A stretch of DNA of 64,000 nucleotides from Cytophagales bacterium UBA2561 (GTDB lineage Bacteria; Bacteroidota; Bacteroidia; Cytophagales; Thermoflexibacteraceae): positions 62,001 through 126,000 of the forward strand of contig DDLX01000026.1 in the NCBI GenBank assembly GCA_002340355.1, given 5' to 3'. The translations under genes were made by a program, and so were the position numbers. Shown in pieces: positions 8,552-18,161 of the stretch (position 1 is the stretch's first letter; each line of letters starts with the position of its first letter). A model generated the notes under the pieces. It saw nothing but the letters and a program-made list of their open reading frames with translations. It did no database searches and was not told where the DNA came from.

Positions 8552-8872
8552 TATCCTATTTTTTTGGTACGTTCTTCTTCTCATTTATACCTATGAGAAA
8601 CAAAGCCGAAAGGTCGGGATTTTGTCGGGATTTTCAAACGATTGAGTCAAAATTCTGCATTAAAATCTATATTCTTGTGTAGCAGAAAATATTTTAAAAT
8701 ATTGGTATACAGTAAGTTTAATAAAATTTAAAACTATGACAATTTTATTATTATAATTAAAAATAATATACTATCAACAATGACTCTATTCCTTTAAAAA
8801 GTTACTGATATTACAATTTTCAAATACCAGTAACCTCACCAAACTATTTCCCTAAAAATTTCAGATAACGCT
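8552..8872. other. 321-base intergenic region
   Basis: AT-rich sequence upstream of the HIT gene and downstream of the MarC-like gene. No reading frame, repeat or clear hairpin terminator seen. Confidence 0.5.
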
Positions 8873-9439
8873 TTATAAAACGATATTGGTTTTGAATAAC
8901 TTTACAGCAATTGCCAGTAAAATCACACCGAAAATTTTCCGAAGTACATTTGTCCCTCCTTTACCAATTTTTCGCCCAATCCATCCCGAAGATTTTAGAA
9001 TAATATAGACAAAAATCAAATTCAAAATAATTCCTACTAAAACATTAATTTGCTCATATTCAGCTCGTAGTGAAATAATAGTAGTCATTGTCCCTGCTCC
9101 TGCAATCATCGGAAATGCAAGCGGGACAATCGAAGAACTCCCTTGGTCTTCAGAAACCCGAAAAATAGTAACTCCTAAAACCATTTCCATTCCAATCACA
9201 AAAAGTACAAATGCTCCCGCAATTGCAAAAGAAGAAGTATCAATTCCGAAAAGTTGAAGGATAGACTCACCCACAAACAAAAAAACGATCATAATGACTC
9301 CCGCAACAAAGGTCGCTTTCTCAGACTCTACGTGTCCAGCTTTTTCCCTAAGATTCAGAATCACAGGAATTGATCCCAAAATATCAATGACCGAAAACAA
9401 AACCAAGGAAACAGATATGATTTCTTTGAAATTTAACAT
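8873..9439 (-). CDS. MarC family (UPF0056) integral membrane protein
   Basis: The 188-residue, almost wholly hydrophobic protein has six probable membrane helices. Its hallmarks are the early FSVIDILGSIPVILNL and the mid-protein VPLAFPMIAGAGTMTTII, the two half-repeats typical of MarC/UPF0056 (six-helix transporter-like) proteins. Function in this family is unsettled; the old link to multiple antibiotic resistance in enteric bacteria was not upheld. It starts with ATG at 9439 and stands alone on the minus strand. Confidence 0.88.
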   Translation of the reverse strand: MLNFKEIISVSLVLFSVIDILGSIPVILNLREKAGHVESEKATFVAGVIMIVFLFVGESILQLFGIDTSSFAIAGAFVLFVIGMEMVLGVTIFRVSEDQGSSSIVPLAFPMIAGAGTMTTIISLRAEYEQINVLVGIILNLIFVYIILKSSGWIGRKIGKGGTNVLRKIFGVILLAIAVKLFKTNIVL

Positions 9440-9651
9440 GACTTTATGTTCTTTAATTTATTGGTTATAAATTAGTTAGTAGTTATTAAAACAAGGCTAT
9501 TGAAAAACGGCGCAAAAATACAAGAAGTTTTGAAAGTTTTGATAAATCTATAGATTATAATAAGCAGTATAGGATATCCATTACTAGCTATTGAAATAGT
9601 ATAAAAATTAAATTATTATAACTAAAAGCTTATTTTACAAGATAATTTCAT

Positions 9652-9685
9652 AAAAAAACCTTCATAGAATTAGATTCTATGAAGG
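9652..9685 (-). terminator. Terminator of the 9726-10322 lipoprotein gene
   Basis: A perfect 12-bp stem, CCTTCATAGAAT (9659-9670) with ATTCTATGAAGG (9674-9685), and a 3-base loop. It is followed on the minus strand by seven T (A run 9652-9658). Confidence 0.85.
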
Positions 9686-9725
9686 TGATTTGCAATTAAT
9701 CAGTTACTTATAAATACTAATTTCA

Positions 9726-10322
9726 TTAGTAGGGAACTGTAAAGACAGGCATTCTTTGGTATTTTTCAGCATTAATTTTTTGGAGCTGAGTCTCATTTTT
9801 TTCTACAAATTGATTAAAAATGTGGGTTTGTTGGTCATATTTTTTACGCCGAATGACATATTCCGCATCCATTTCTTTAATCACTTTCATTACTGCCTCA
9901 CAAAGCAAGCAATCCGCAGGCTCAGGTAAAGTATTTTGTAATCGTTCTACGGCATTAATTAAATTGGTCATAGCAATATCAAACTTCTCAATCTGAATGC
10001 TGTCACTCATCGTTTGTTGGTCGTATTTCTGACGTTTTACTTCTTCAACAAATAAAGGAATAGAGTCATATAAGGCTTGGTTAAATCCTTCTAATTGAGC
10101 AATCGAATCGGCAAGTTGCTGATTATTAGCTAACAAAGCTTCATCGGCATATTCCATTTCTTTCCATTCTATATCAATTCGATTTAATAAACTATCTGCC
10201 TGACTTATTAAATTTTCAGAAGAAATTGTACTTTCGGTAGATTGTGTAGGTTTATTATCGCAACTTGTTAAAAGTCCAAAAATAAGAGCCACAAACGAAA
10301 ATAAAAGGAAGTGAATTTTCAT
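9726..10322 (-). CDS. Predicted lipoprotein, unknown function
   Basis: A 198-residue protein with a lipoprotein signal peptide: hydrophobic core, then lipobox LTSC with C21 as the lipidated residue. The mature part is highly charged and helical, with a probable coiled coil between residues 35 and 120, and it contains a CLLC pair (about 138-141) that could bind metal or form a disulfide. No family recognised. It is a single gene with its own strong terminator. Attachment to the outer membrane or periplasmic face is inferred from the lipobox. Confidence 0.65.
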   Translation of the reverse strand: MKIHFLLFSFVALIFGLLTSCDNKPTQSTESTISSENLISQADSLLNRIDIEWKEMEYADEALLANNQQLADSIAQLEGFNQALYDSIPLFVEEVKRQKYDQQTMSDSIQIEKFDIAMTNLINAVERLQNTLPEPADCLLCEAVMKVIKEMDAEYVIRRKKYDQQTHIFNQFVEKNETQLQKINAEKYQRMPVFTVPY

Positions 10323-10800
10323 TTTGATTAAAGATAGATTTGCAATGATTTTATACTTCTTGTATCAAAAAAAGGGTTGGAAAACTTACTTCTAAAGCCT
10401 TATTTTCCTGTATTTTATCTCTCAATTTTTTATCAAGAATAATGACAGATTACATTCTATTATTACAAGTAATTATAAAATGTAATTTTAAAGATTATAA
10501 CACCATCAGAATTCATGTTTCTGCAATGGAAATACGCTTTATCTGTAAAGTTAAAAAAATCTTTATAGAATTTTTCATTGTTTGAAATTTAGCCTATAAA
10601 AAATGCTTCTAAAAATATAGTATATTATTTTATAAAAAAACTACTTATAAACCTGTTTTTTGCTGATTTCTATTATTTCAAGCTTTTAAAAAGTCTATTT
10701 TTAAGAAGATATACTTATAGATAATATTTATAAAACCTACAAAATTAAAAACCCGAAATTTTATAGAAAAATTACGGGTCAAAATGGGAGCATTTCTTTT
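10323..10800. other. 478-base intergenic region
   Basis: Very AT-rich; it contains the decarboxylase terminator at 10741-10779 and presumably the lipoprotein gene promoter. No gene or further repeat seen. Confidence 0.5.
10741..10779 (-). terminator. Terminator of the PLP decarboxylase gene
   Basis: ACCCGAAATTTT (10751-10762) pairs with AAAATTACGGGT (10768-10779) with one mismatch; an A-rich stretch at 10741-10750 gives the T tail on the minus strand. Confidence 0.7.
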
Positions 10801-12201
10801 CTAGAAAAGTTTATAGGGAGCATAAGCTGACTCCACTGTGGGAGCTAATTCCTTGGCAACTTGCCGTATTTTTTCAAAAAAGTCATCTACATTCGCAAAG
10901 GTGATCTCAGGATTAACAAAAGCAACCCGTATAAATGTTCGTCCTCTTGCCGAACCATAACCCACTTTGAGAATTCCTTTTTGGTCTAAAATATGACAGA
11001 TTTCTTTTGAAGATTTTTCGGCTACTTCAAAGCAGACCGTTGTCCCTTCTGGTTCTTGGAATAGCTCAAATTCGGAGTCAGACTTGATCGCTTCCACAGC
11101 ATATTGGGCTAATTCAAATAGGTGATTAATTCGCTTTTCATATCCTTCATCTCCAAAATATTTCCATGAAGCCCACACTTTGAGCGCATCATTTTTTCGT
11201 CCACACTGAATAGAGTTTAATCCAGGGTTATAATCATCTTCATCAGATTGGAACAGATAATCAGCGTGTTCCGAAATATGTTTATTGAGCAACCCCTTCT
11301 TAGGAAATAAAATGACGGAGGCAGTCAAAGGAACAGACATCATTTTATGAGCATTCCAACTAAAAGAATCACTAAGTTCAGCTCCGTCTAGAAGGTGTTT
11401 ATGACGTTGGCTCATGATAGCACTCCCTCCAAAAGCCCCGTCTGTGTGCATCCAAAGCCCAAATTCCCTAGCAATTTTATGAAGTTCATGCAAGGGATCA
11501 AATGCACCAAGCACAGTTGTACTTGCGGTTGCATTAATAAAAAATGGAATAAATCCATCCTGAATATCAGTTAAAATCTGGCTTCGAAGAGCATCAGGGC
11601 GCATTTTACCTGTAATATCACTGGGAATATGTCGAACATTATGTCGTCCAATTCCTATAATACCTGCATTTTTCATAATTGAATAATGCCCTTCTACAGA
11701 AGTATAAGCCGTCAATTTCATGCCATTAAATCCCTCATTCCGAATAGATTGGAACTTTTCATTTCGGGCAATAATCATGGCAATTAAATTGGTCATTGAA
11801 CCACCAGGAGCAAAAGCACCTTCACCTGTTTCTTCCCAGCCGATCTTAGAAAGCATCTTTCGTAAAACCTCCTTTTCAAGCAGAATCTGAGGTCCAGCTA
11901 CTTTATAGGTGTACATTGAGTTGTTCATCACCGCAGCTAGAATTTCTCCTGCTACTGCAATGAAGTTACGCCCCCCAAATAACTGATTATAAAATCCTTC
12001 ACCTGCGGTTTTGGGAGTAGCTAGGATAATTTGCTCAAGTAATTGAAAAAAGTGCGTTTCGGACATTCCTTCTTCGCCAAGATGCAAATCAAGCCTTTGT
12101 GCCATTTTTTCGGGAGATTGATAAGGCAAAACAGGGCGTGATTCATGGTCAGAAATATACTTTTCTGCGATTTCAAAGGTTTTATTCAGAACGTGATTCA
12201 T
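10801..12201 (-). CDS. Group II pyridoxal-phosphate-dependent decarboxylase
   Basis: A 466-residue fold-type I PLP enzyme of the group II decarboxylases, which include glutamate, aspartate, cysteine-sulfinate, diaminobutyrate and aromatic amino-acid decarboxylases. The PLP lysine is K286 in SDSFSWNAHKMMSVPL. The PLP ring-stacking histidine is H172 (SVEGHYSIMKNA) and the pyridine-N aspartate is in HTDGAFGGS (D254). The glycine-rich FAPGGSMTNL loop is present. The sequence resembles animal GAD/CSAD-like members more than bacterial GadB, so an acidic substrate such as glutamate, aspartate or cysteine sulfinate is likely, but which one cannot be read. It is a single gene with its own terminator; no antiporter adjoins it, which speaks against an acid-resistance unit. 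Confidence 0.85.
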   Translation of the reverse strand: MNHVLNKTFEIAEKYISDHESRPVLPYQSPEKMAQRLDLHLGEEGMSETHFFQLLEQIILATPKTAGEGFYNQLFGGRNFIAVAGEILAAVMNNSMYTYKVAGPQILLEKEVLRKMLSKIGWEETGEGAFAPGGSMTNLIAMIIARNEKFQSIRNEGFNGMKLTAYTSVEGHYSIMKNAGIIGIGRHNVRHIPSDITGKMRPDALRSQILTDIQDGFIPFFINATASTTVLGAFDPLHELHKIAREFGLWMHTDGAFGGSAIMSQRHKHLLDGAELSDSFSWNAHKMMSVPLTASVILFPKKGLLNKHISEHADYLFQSDEDDYNPGLNSIQCGRKNDALKVWASWKYFGDEGYEKRINHLFELAQYAVEAIKSDSEFELFQEPEGTTVCFEVAEKSSKEICHILDQKGILKVGYGSARGRTFIRVAFVNPEITFANVDDFFEKIRQVAKELAPTVESAYAPYKLF

Positions 12202-12553
12202 CAGTTATAATTAAGTTAGAACAAAAACGATTTAGTTTTATGCCATTTTAGGGAATAGTGGCAAAGACAAACCTTTGTCATTTTTGGGGTACATAAAATT
12301 AGGTACTTGAATAGATGTAACTTTCAGTAGCTCACAAAAATAACAGGCAAAACATAACTTTAGAAATAAACTTTAGGAATTCGTTGTAAAATAATGGAAG
12401 CAGATAGGCTGTAGTTCTATAAATTATTAATGTTTATCTATTTTAAATACAAAACGAAGTATCGTAATATTTTGTTTTTTTCATACTTTTTTAACGAAAA
12501 AGATAAATGTAAGTCTAATACTTATTTAATATTTCCTCCAAAATAAGGATAAA
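12202..12553. other. 352-base intergenic region
   Basis: AT-rich, between two minus-strand genes (RNase Z downstream, decarboxylase upstream). No reading frame or strong hairpin seen. Confidence 0.5.
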
Positions 12554-13474
12554 TTAAGAAGGCTCTATTTCAGAAACGGAAAAACTTTTTCCTTCGATGG
12601 CTAATTCTGTTACAGGGAAAATTTCACGTGCTTCTTGTAGTAGTGGTTGAATTTCTCTATATCGAGACGAGTAATGCCCAATAATAAGACGCTCCGCATT
12701 GGCTTTTTGGGCAATTTGAGCCGCTTGGTGAGTGGTACTATGTCCTGTTCGAAGGGCTTTTTCAGCATAATTTTTCATAAAAGTGGTCTCATGATATAAT
12801 AAGCTTACATCGCGAATTTGATCTATAATGCCTTCTTGATAAGAAGTATCTGAGCAAAAAGCAAAACTACGCTGTCGTTTTTTGATAGTAAAGTCTTCAT
12901 TACGCAAAATTTTGCCATTAATTTCAACATCCTTTCCGTGTTTTAAATCAATAATTTCTTGTAATGTAAATTCATCAGTTAACTTTTCCTTAATTATCTT
13001 ACGAGTTTTTGGTTTTTCCTTAAAATAAAACCCTGTACATGGAATTCCGTGTTGGAGCGGTATAGAATTAACTATAATATGTTTATTTTCAAATATTTGT
13101 TCTGGTTTTTCGGGATTAGTTTCATGAAAATGTAAGGGATAGTTCAGGGTTGTAGCCGAATGTTTTAATAAAATCAATAAAATTTCTCTCAATCCAGCAG
13201 GAGCGAATAAGTGTAGTTCTTCAGTACGTCCTTGGAGGTGCATAGTCGATAATAATCCCGGTAATCCGAAGTAATGGTCACCATGTAAGTGACTGATAAA
13301 AATATGAGAAATTCGACTAAATTTTTTCTTATAATATTTTAATCTTACTTGTGTGCCTTCTCCACAATCAATTAAGTAAAATTTTTCATTGATATTTAAT
13401 AATTGGGCAGTTTGATGTCTTCCAAAAGAAGGAGTTGCCGAATTAGAGCCAAGTATCGTAAGTTCAAAAATCAA
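12554..13474 (-). CDS. rnz: Ribonuclease Z (tRNA 3' endonuclease)
   Basis: RNase Z trims the 3' trailer of tRNA precursors. The 306-residue protein is a metallo-beta-lactamase of the short RNase Z type. The zinc motif HLHGDH is at residues 62-67, with the preceding LIDCGEGTQVRLKYY, the LHLFAP exosite side, and the later FCSDTSY, HETTF, GHSTTHQAA and IIGHYSSRY motifs that complete the two-zinc site. The likely start is TTG at 13472-13474: the family normally begins with a methionine followed by the FELTILGSNSA block, and no in-frame ATG precedes the catalytic part. Confidence 0.95.
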   Translation of the reverse strand: MIFELTILGSNSATPSFGRHQTAQLLNINEKFYLIDCGEGTQVRLKYYKKKFSRISHIFISHLHGDHYFGLPGLLSTMHLQGRTEELHLFAPAGLREILLILLKHSATTLNYPLHFHETNPEKPEQIFENKHIIVNSIPLQHGIPCTGFYFKEKPKTRKIIKEKLTDEFTLQEIIDLKHGKDVEINGKILRNEDFTIKKRQRSFAFCSDTSYQEGIIDQIRDVSLLYHETTFMKNYAEKALRTGHSTTHQAAQIAQKANAERLIIGHYSSRYREIQPLLQEAREIFPVTELAIEGKSFSVSEIEPS

Positions 13475-13657
13475 GTTAGAATAGAATTAGAAATGAGGGA
13501 TTTACTTAAAGAAAACATAATTTTCAAATATACAAAAAATCTCGTTCTACAAATTTAGTTCAAACCAAAATTGAGTCTATTCTTCTTTTTGATCGTTTTT
13601 TAGCTAAAATAGTGCCTTAATTTATGTGTAAAATATCACCAAATTTCTTAGTAACTT

Positions 13658-14407
13658 ATGAAAGTTCTTTATCCATTTTTTTGTTTTTTTATCTTTTTGG
13701 TTGGAGGATGTGGCTTAATTTCTTGTCAACAAACCGAAGGAAAAACTGAAACAAGTATTATTCAGACTCCGACTCCCAAACAGGAAAATCAAAAAAAAAT
13801 TACCCCAAAATCTCCTAATTATGATAGTTTATTCCGTTCTCTTCCCGACTCGGCATTTGTGGAATTAATCAAGTGGGACTCGGATTTTATATTGGATATT
13901 CGATATGCCACCACCAATAATTTTACAGAAACCGTTTTGTACCCCTGTGGTCGCGCATTTCTTCGAAAAAGAGCCGCCAGAGACTTATTGAAGGCACATC
14001 AAGAATTCAAAAAAATGGGTTATCGTCTCAAACTTTTTGATTGTTATCGTCCTCACTCTGTACAATTTGTGATGTGGGAAACTACTCCAAATAAAAATTA
14101 TGTAGGAAATCCACATAAGGGGTCAATGCACAATCGAGGCTGTGCGGTTGATGTAACATTAGTCGATAGAAACGGACAAGAATTAGATATGGGAACAACC
14201 TACGACTTCTTTGGAAAGGCGGCACATACTTTTAACCAAAATTTGCCTGCGGAAGTGATTCGGAATCGAAAAGTTCTGAGAAGTGTACTCGGAAAATATG
14301 GATTTGGAACAATCAAAACAGAGTGGTGGCATTTATCTTATCGCCGAAAAATTTATCCTGTAGTCAATATTCCAATTCCTTGTAAACCTAAAACAATTCA
14401 TTTTTAA
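13658..14407 (+). CDS. D-alanyl-D-alanine dipeptidase, VanX/DdpX type, lipoprotein form
   Basis: This zinc dipeptidase should cut D-Ala-D-Ala. The 249-residue protein has a lipoprotein-like leader with two candidate lipidation cysteines (C18 in VGGC and C23 in LISC). The catalytic parts are intact: R131 in CYRPHS, zinc ligands H158 and D165 in SMHNRGCAVD, and E222 with H225 in TEWWH. Since it is probably exported and has no VanA/VanH partners, a role in cell-wall turnover or recycling is more likely than glycopeptide resistance. It converges on thrA, sharing a bidirectional hairpin. Confidence 0.88.
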   Translation: MKVLYPFFCFFIFLVGGCGLISCQQTEGKTETSIIQTPTPKQENQKKITPKSPNYDSLFRSLPDSAFVELIKWDSDFILDIRYATTNNFTETVLYPCGRAFLRKRAARDLLKAHQEFKKMGYRLKLFDCYRPHSVQFVMWETTPNKNYVGNPHKGSMHNRGCAVDVTLVDRNGQELDMGTTYDFFGKAAHTFNQNLPAEVIRNRKVLRSVLGKYGFGTIKTEWWHLSYRRKIYPVVNIPIPCKPKTIHF

Positions 14408-14429
14408 CAAACTGAAAAATCAATAAATT

Positions 14430-14463
14430 AAGCCTATAAGATTTTTTAGAACCTTATAGGCTT
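14430..14463. terminator. Bidirectional hairpin of the CCTATAAG family
   Basis: An 11-bp stem, AAGCCTATAAG (14430-14440) with CTTATAGGCTT (14453-14463), between the converging dipeptidase and thrA genes. Same core as the hairpins at 5357, 29174 and 35184. Confidence 0.7.
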
Positions 14464-14470
14464 GAGAAGA

Positions 14471-16915
14471 TTATAAATAATTCCCTACTCGAATAATATC
14501 AGCAAAAACACCTGCTGCCGTTACTTCAGCTCCTGCCCCTGATCCTTTAACTACTAAGGGATGCTCAGGATAACGTACAGTTGTAAAAGCAATAATATTA
14601 TCACTTCCTGATAGAGAGTAAAATGGATGTGAAGCATCAACTGCTTGCAAGCCGATATCTGCTTGACCATTTTCAAAACGAGCAATGTAACGTAAATTTT
14701 TACCTTCAGCACTAGCTTTGGCTCGCATTTCCTCAAAATAAGCATCAGACTTTTCGAGTTCCACAAAGAAATCATCCACACTTTCGGCTTCAAGACAACT
14801 TTCTGGCAAGAACCCATTGATTTTGACCTCGTCTAATTCGAGCGCAAAACCAGCATCACGAGTGAGAATTAAGATTTTACGAGCAACATCTGTTCCACTT
14901 AAATCCAAGCGAGGATCGGGTTCGGTATAACCTGCGGCTTTGGCTTGACGAACTACCGTACTAAATGATTCTGAACCATCAAATGTATTAAAAATGTAAG
15001 ACAATGTACCTGATAAAATTGCCTCAATTCGGATAATTTTATCACCACTGGCTTTCAAATCTTTCAAAGTCGAAATTACAGGTAATCCAGCTCCTACATT
15101 CGTCTCGTATAGATAAATAACGTTTCGTTTTTTGGCTAAAGTTCGTAAATTCTGGAACTGGACATACTCCTCTGATGCGGCAATTTTATTTGGCGTAACT
15201 ACAGAAACACTCGCATCTAATACTTCAGCATATACACTAGCCACTTCTGGACTGGCAGTATTATCAACAAATACGGAGTTAAGTAAATTTAATGATTTCA
15301 TTTGTTGTACGAACTCATTAATATCTGATTTTTGGTCGGATTTATCCAGTGTCCTACGCCAGTCTTTGAGTGAAAAACCATCTCTTTTGAAACACATTTT
15401 GCGTCCATTGGCTAGCCCAATTATTCTAAATTTTAGGTTATATTCCTCAGCCAAAAATTGACGTTGCTCTTCGATTTGTTGAAGCAATGTTCCACCAATT
15501 AAGCCAACACCTACCACAAATAAATTGATAGTTTTGGTATCGGTAAAGAAAAAGGCTTGATGAACCGCACGAAGCCCTTTTTCGAGGTCATTATTTGAAA
15601 TAACAATAGAAACGTTAAATTCGGATGAACCTTGAGCTACTGCCTTGATATTTACACCATTACGACCCAATGCCAAGAATATTTTTCCTGCAATACCCGA
15701 AGTTTTACGCATATTTTCACCAACTATCGCAATAACGGACAAATTGGTTTCAACAAATACAGGGTCAATTTCGCCCTGTTGTACCTCAAAAGCAAACTCT
15801 TGTTCGATGATTGATTTAGCTCGTTCGGCATCTGTGGGTTTAACCGCTAAACAAATCGAATGCTCAGAAGAGGCTTGAGTAATCAGGATAATATTAATTC
15901 GGGCTTGGGCTAAAGCTCCAAAAAGTCGTCCCGAAACTCCTGAAACTCCGACCATTCCACTACCTTCGATTCGTAGTAAGGTAATATTATCAATAGACGA
16001 AATTCCTTTTACTGGACGAGCATCCGTAGAGGATTTTTCACTAATTAAAGTCCCTTCAAAACTCGGATTAAAGGTATTTTTGATTTTAATTGGTATTTTC
16101 TTCTTGAGAACAGGCAACATAGTAGGCGGATAAATCACTTTTGCCCCAAAATGTGACATTTCCATTGCCTCACGATAGGTCATCATCGGAATCGAAAACG
16201 CACTTTTTACTTTGCGAGGGTCGGAAGTCATGACACCATCTACGTCCGTCCAGATTTCGAGTTCACTTACATCTAAAGCCGAAGCTACAATTGAAGCCGT
16301 AAAGTCCGAACCACCTCTTCCGAGTGTCGTCATTACTCCTTCCTTATTTCGGGCAATAAATCCTGTGGTAATTTGTACGGCAGAATGTTCAGCAAAATGC
16401 TTTTGAATATTCGCATTTGTTTGCTCAAAATCAACTTCTGCTTCGCCAAAATGACTATCTGTAATAATCAAATCACGAGTATCTAAAAATTCGGCATCTA
16501 ATCCGTGATTTTTAGCGGCTTCCGCAATGATATAACAAGATAATCGTTCGCCAAAACCAGAAACATAATCTAAGGTTCGGGAACTTAATTCTTTGATAAA
16601 AAAGAGTCCTTGCAACACATCTTCTAACTCATTGAGTGTCTTTTTGACATGAGCTAAAATACGGCTTTGTTGTTGGATATCAATTAATTCTCTGACAGCC
16701 GAGAGGTGAATATCTGCCAGTTTTTGAAATGAAACGTGATAATTGGCATCCGCATTAGCGGCTTGTTGGGCGGTATGAATGAGTTGGTCAGTTACTCCCC
16801 CAAAAGCCGAACAAATCACCGCACGAACGGCAGTATCTTGTTTAACCAGCTCAATGACATTCTGGATGCGGTTGGGAGTTTTGACGGATGTTCCTCCAAA
16901 TTTATAGACTTTCAT
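14471..16915 (-). CDS. thrA: Bifunctional aspartokinase / homoserine dehydrogenase I
   Basis: ThrA phosphorylates aspartate and, with its second domain, reduces aspartate semialdehyde to homoserine, feeding threonine and methionine synthesis. The 814-residue fusion has an aspartokinase domain (KFGGTSV at residues 4-10, later TLGRGGSDFTA), a pair of ACT domains (about 310-455) and a homoserine dehydrogenase domain starting at LFVVGVGLIGGTLLQQI, with its active-site block later (ETNVGAGLPVISTL, EPDPRLDLSGTDVARK). The length matches the usual ThrA. It starts with ATG. thrB and thrC are not adjacent, and I see no leader peptide or attenuator for threonine in the 317-base upstream region. Confidence 0.96.
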   Translation of the reverse strand: MKVYKFGGTSVKTPNRIQNVIELVKQDTAVRAVICSAFGGVTDQLIHTAQQAANADANYHVSFQKLADIHLSAVRELIDIQQQSRILAHVKKTLNELEDVLQGLFFIKELSSRTLDYVSGFGERLSCYIIAEAAKNHGLDAEFLDTRDLIITDSHFGEAEVDFEQTNANIQKHFAEHSAVQITTGFIARNKEGVMTTLGRGGSDFTASIVASALDVSELEIWTDVDGVMTSDPRKVKSAFSIPMMTYREAMEMSHFGAKVIYPPTMLPVLKKKIPIKIKNTFNPSFEGTLISEKSSTDARPVKGISSIDNITLLRIEGSGMVGVSGVSGRLFGALAQARINIILITQASSEHSICLAVKPTDAERAKSIIEQEFAFEVQQGEIDPVFVETNLSVIAIVGENMRKTSGIAGKIFLALGRNGVNIKAVAQGSSEFNVSIVISNNDLEKGLRAVHQAFFFTDTKTINLFVVGVGLIGGTLLQQIEEQRQFLAEEYNLKFRIIGLANGRKMCFKRDGFSLKDWRRTLDKSDQKSDINEFVQQMKSLNLLNSVFVDNTASPEVASVYAEVLDASVSVVTPNKIAASEEYVQFQNLRTLAKKRNVIYLYETNVGAGLPVISTLKDLKASGDKIIRIEAILSGTLSYIFNTFDGSESFSTVVRQAKAAGYTEPDPRLDLSGTDVARKILILTRDAGFALELDEVKINGFLPESCLEAESVDDFFVELEKSDAYFEEMRAKASAEGKNLRYIARFENGQADIGLQAVDASHPFYSLSGSDNIIAFTTVRYPEHPLVVKGSGAGAEVTAAGVFADIIRVGNYL

Positions 16916-17232
16916 AACGTATTCGAGTTAGTACTTTGAAAATCAAAATCTTATGAGATTGATAGGCTCTGAGGTCTGCATTTTTAGGTACAAAAACCTT
17001 GAGTATTAAAAATTTAGCACGAAAAACGGGTATTTTTTGAAAAACTTCAAAAATTCGATGTTTTTTTTTGTATTTTTTTGAAAAATCAGCAAAATTGTAA
17101 GTTTGCGTTAATTTTTATTTTTTCTTATTAGTTGAACAAACTATAAAGAAAGTAGAGATATGCTTTTTAAGAAAAACATAAATATTCCCAAGTTTTTATT
17201 GTGGAATAGATTTAAAAATATTTACCTAAAAA
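16916..17232. other. 317-base intergenic region
   Basis: AT-rich with long T runs, between tatC (its 3' side) and thrA (its 5' side). No gene, leader peptide or clear terminator seen. Confidence 0.45.
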
Positions 17233-18057
17233 TTAAGAGTTAATAAGATATTCTTCAGACTCTCTTTTATTCCAAACCCATTCGGAAATGTAAATACTAC
17301 CTTCATATAAAATCACTAAAGGCATCGCAATCAGGATTTGACTTACTACATCAGGGGGTGTAATAATAGCACTCAAAACTAAAATAACCACAAAAGCATG
17401 ACGGCGAAAAGCACGCATTAAGGGAGGATTAATTAGACCTGCTTTAGACAAGAAATAAACGATAATTGGTAGTTGGAACATAATTCCACACGCCAAAACT
17501 ATCATTGAAATTGTTGAAACATAGGAAGTTATATCGATTTCATTAATAATACTAGGATCAAGTTGATAATTAGAGAGGAAATTAATGGAGAGAGGAGCCA
17601 CTAAATAATACCCAAATAAAATTCCTGTTCCAAATAATAAACTCACGACTAACGTTGCTCCTCGTGTTGCTTTTTGTTCAGCTTCGTAAAGTGCGGGACG
17701 AATAAACCGCCAAATTTCCCAAAAAGCATACGGAAACGCACAAATTAAACCAATAACCATTGAAGACATTAAGTGCATCGTAAATTGTCCTTGTAGTTTA
17801 CGGCTTTGAATCGTGAAAGGTAATTTATCAATACAAGTAGTCTCTGAAAAATCACAAAAAAGCTGATATGTCCAAAATTCCAACCGAGAAGGTCCCAAAA
17901 TTAATTCATGTACGAAAAACTGGGGTATCATAAAAACAATCACCGAAAACACAAAAATTGAAGCAACGGCACGTATCAAATGCCAGCGCAAAGATTCCAG
18001 ATGCTCCAAAAACGACATATCGTCAGGATGCTGGGGAGCTTGAGGCTCAAAGGACAT
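17233..18057 (-). CDS. tatC: Sec-independent (twin-arginine) translocase subunit TatC
   Basis: TatC is the membrane receptor for folded proteins with twin-arginine signals. The 274-residue protein has six membrane helices and the family hallmarks: the N-terminal MSFLEHLESLRWHLIRA, the first-loop region, FPYAFWEIWRFIRPALYEAE in the second cytoplasmic part, and the late LSAIITPPDVVSQILIAMPL. An unusual periplasmic loop with two cysteines (CDFSETTC, near residues 68-75) could form a disulfide. No tatA gene adjoins it. It lies 104 bases after an unknown membrane protein gene on the same strand. Confidence 0.95.
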   Translation of the reverse strand: MSFEPQAPQHPDDMSFLEHLESLRWHLIRAVASIFVFSVIVFMIPQFFVHELILGPSRLEFWTYQLFCDFSETTCIDKLPFTIQSRKLQGQFTMHLMSSMVIGLICAFPYAFWEIWRFIRPALYEAEQKATRGATLVVSLLFGTGILFGYYLVAPLSINFLSNYQLDPSIINEIDITSYVSTISMIVLACGIMFQLPIIVYFLSKAGLINPPLMRAFRRHAFVVILVLSAIITPPDVVSQILIAMPLVILYEGSIYISEWVWNKRESEEYLINS

Positions 18058-18104
18058 ATCTCAGAACGTTTATGAAATTTGATATTGATTATCAATAATT
18101 TAAA

Positions 18105-18150
18105 GTCTTTTTTCTAGTATCTTGAGTATAAAAGCTAGAGCCAAAAAGAC
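18105..18150 (-). terminator. Possible imperfect hairpin terminator
   Basis: GTCTTTTT (18105-18112) pairs with AAAAAGAC (18143-18150), with an inner TCTAG/CTAGA stem. It begins 12 bases after the stop of the upstream minus-strand gene. The T tail is weak, so read-through into tatC is possible. Confidence 0.35.
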
Positions 18151-18161
18151 ATTTCACAAAC

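Noticed and set aside
16916..17232. Threonine attenuator or leader peptide before thrA
   Set aside because: No run of Thr/Ile codons and no paired hairpins seen; attenuation of this kind is not typical of the phylum.
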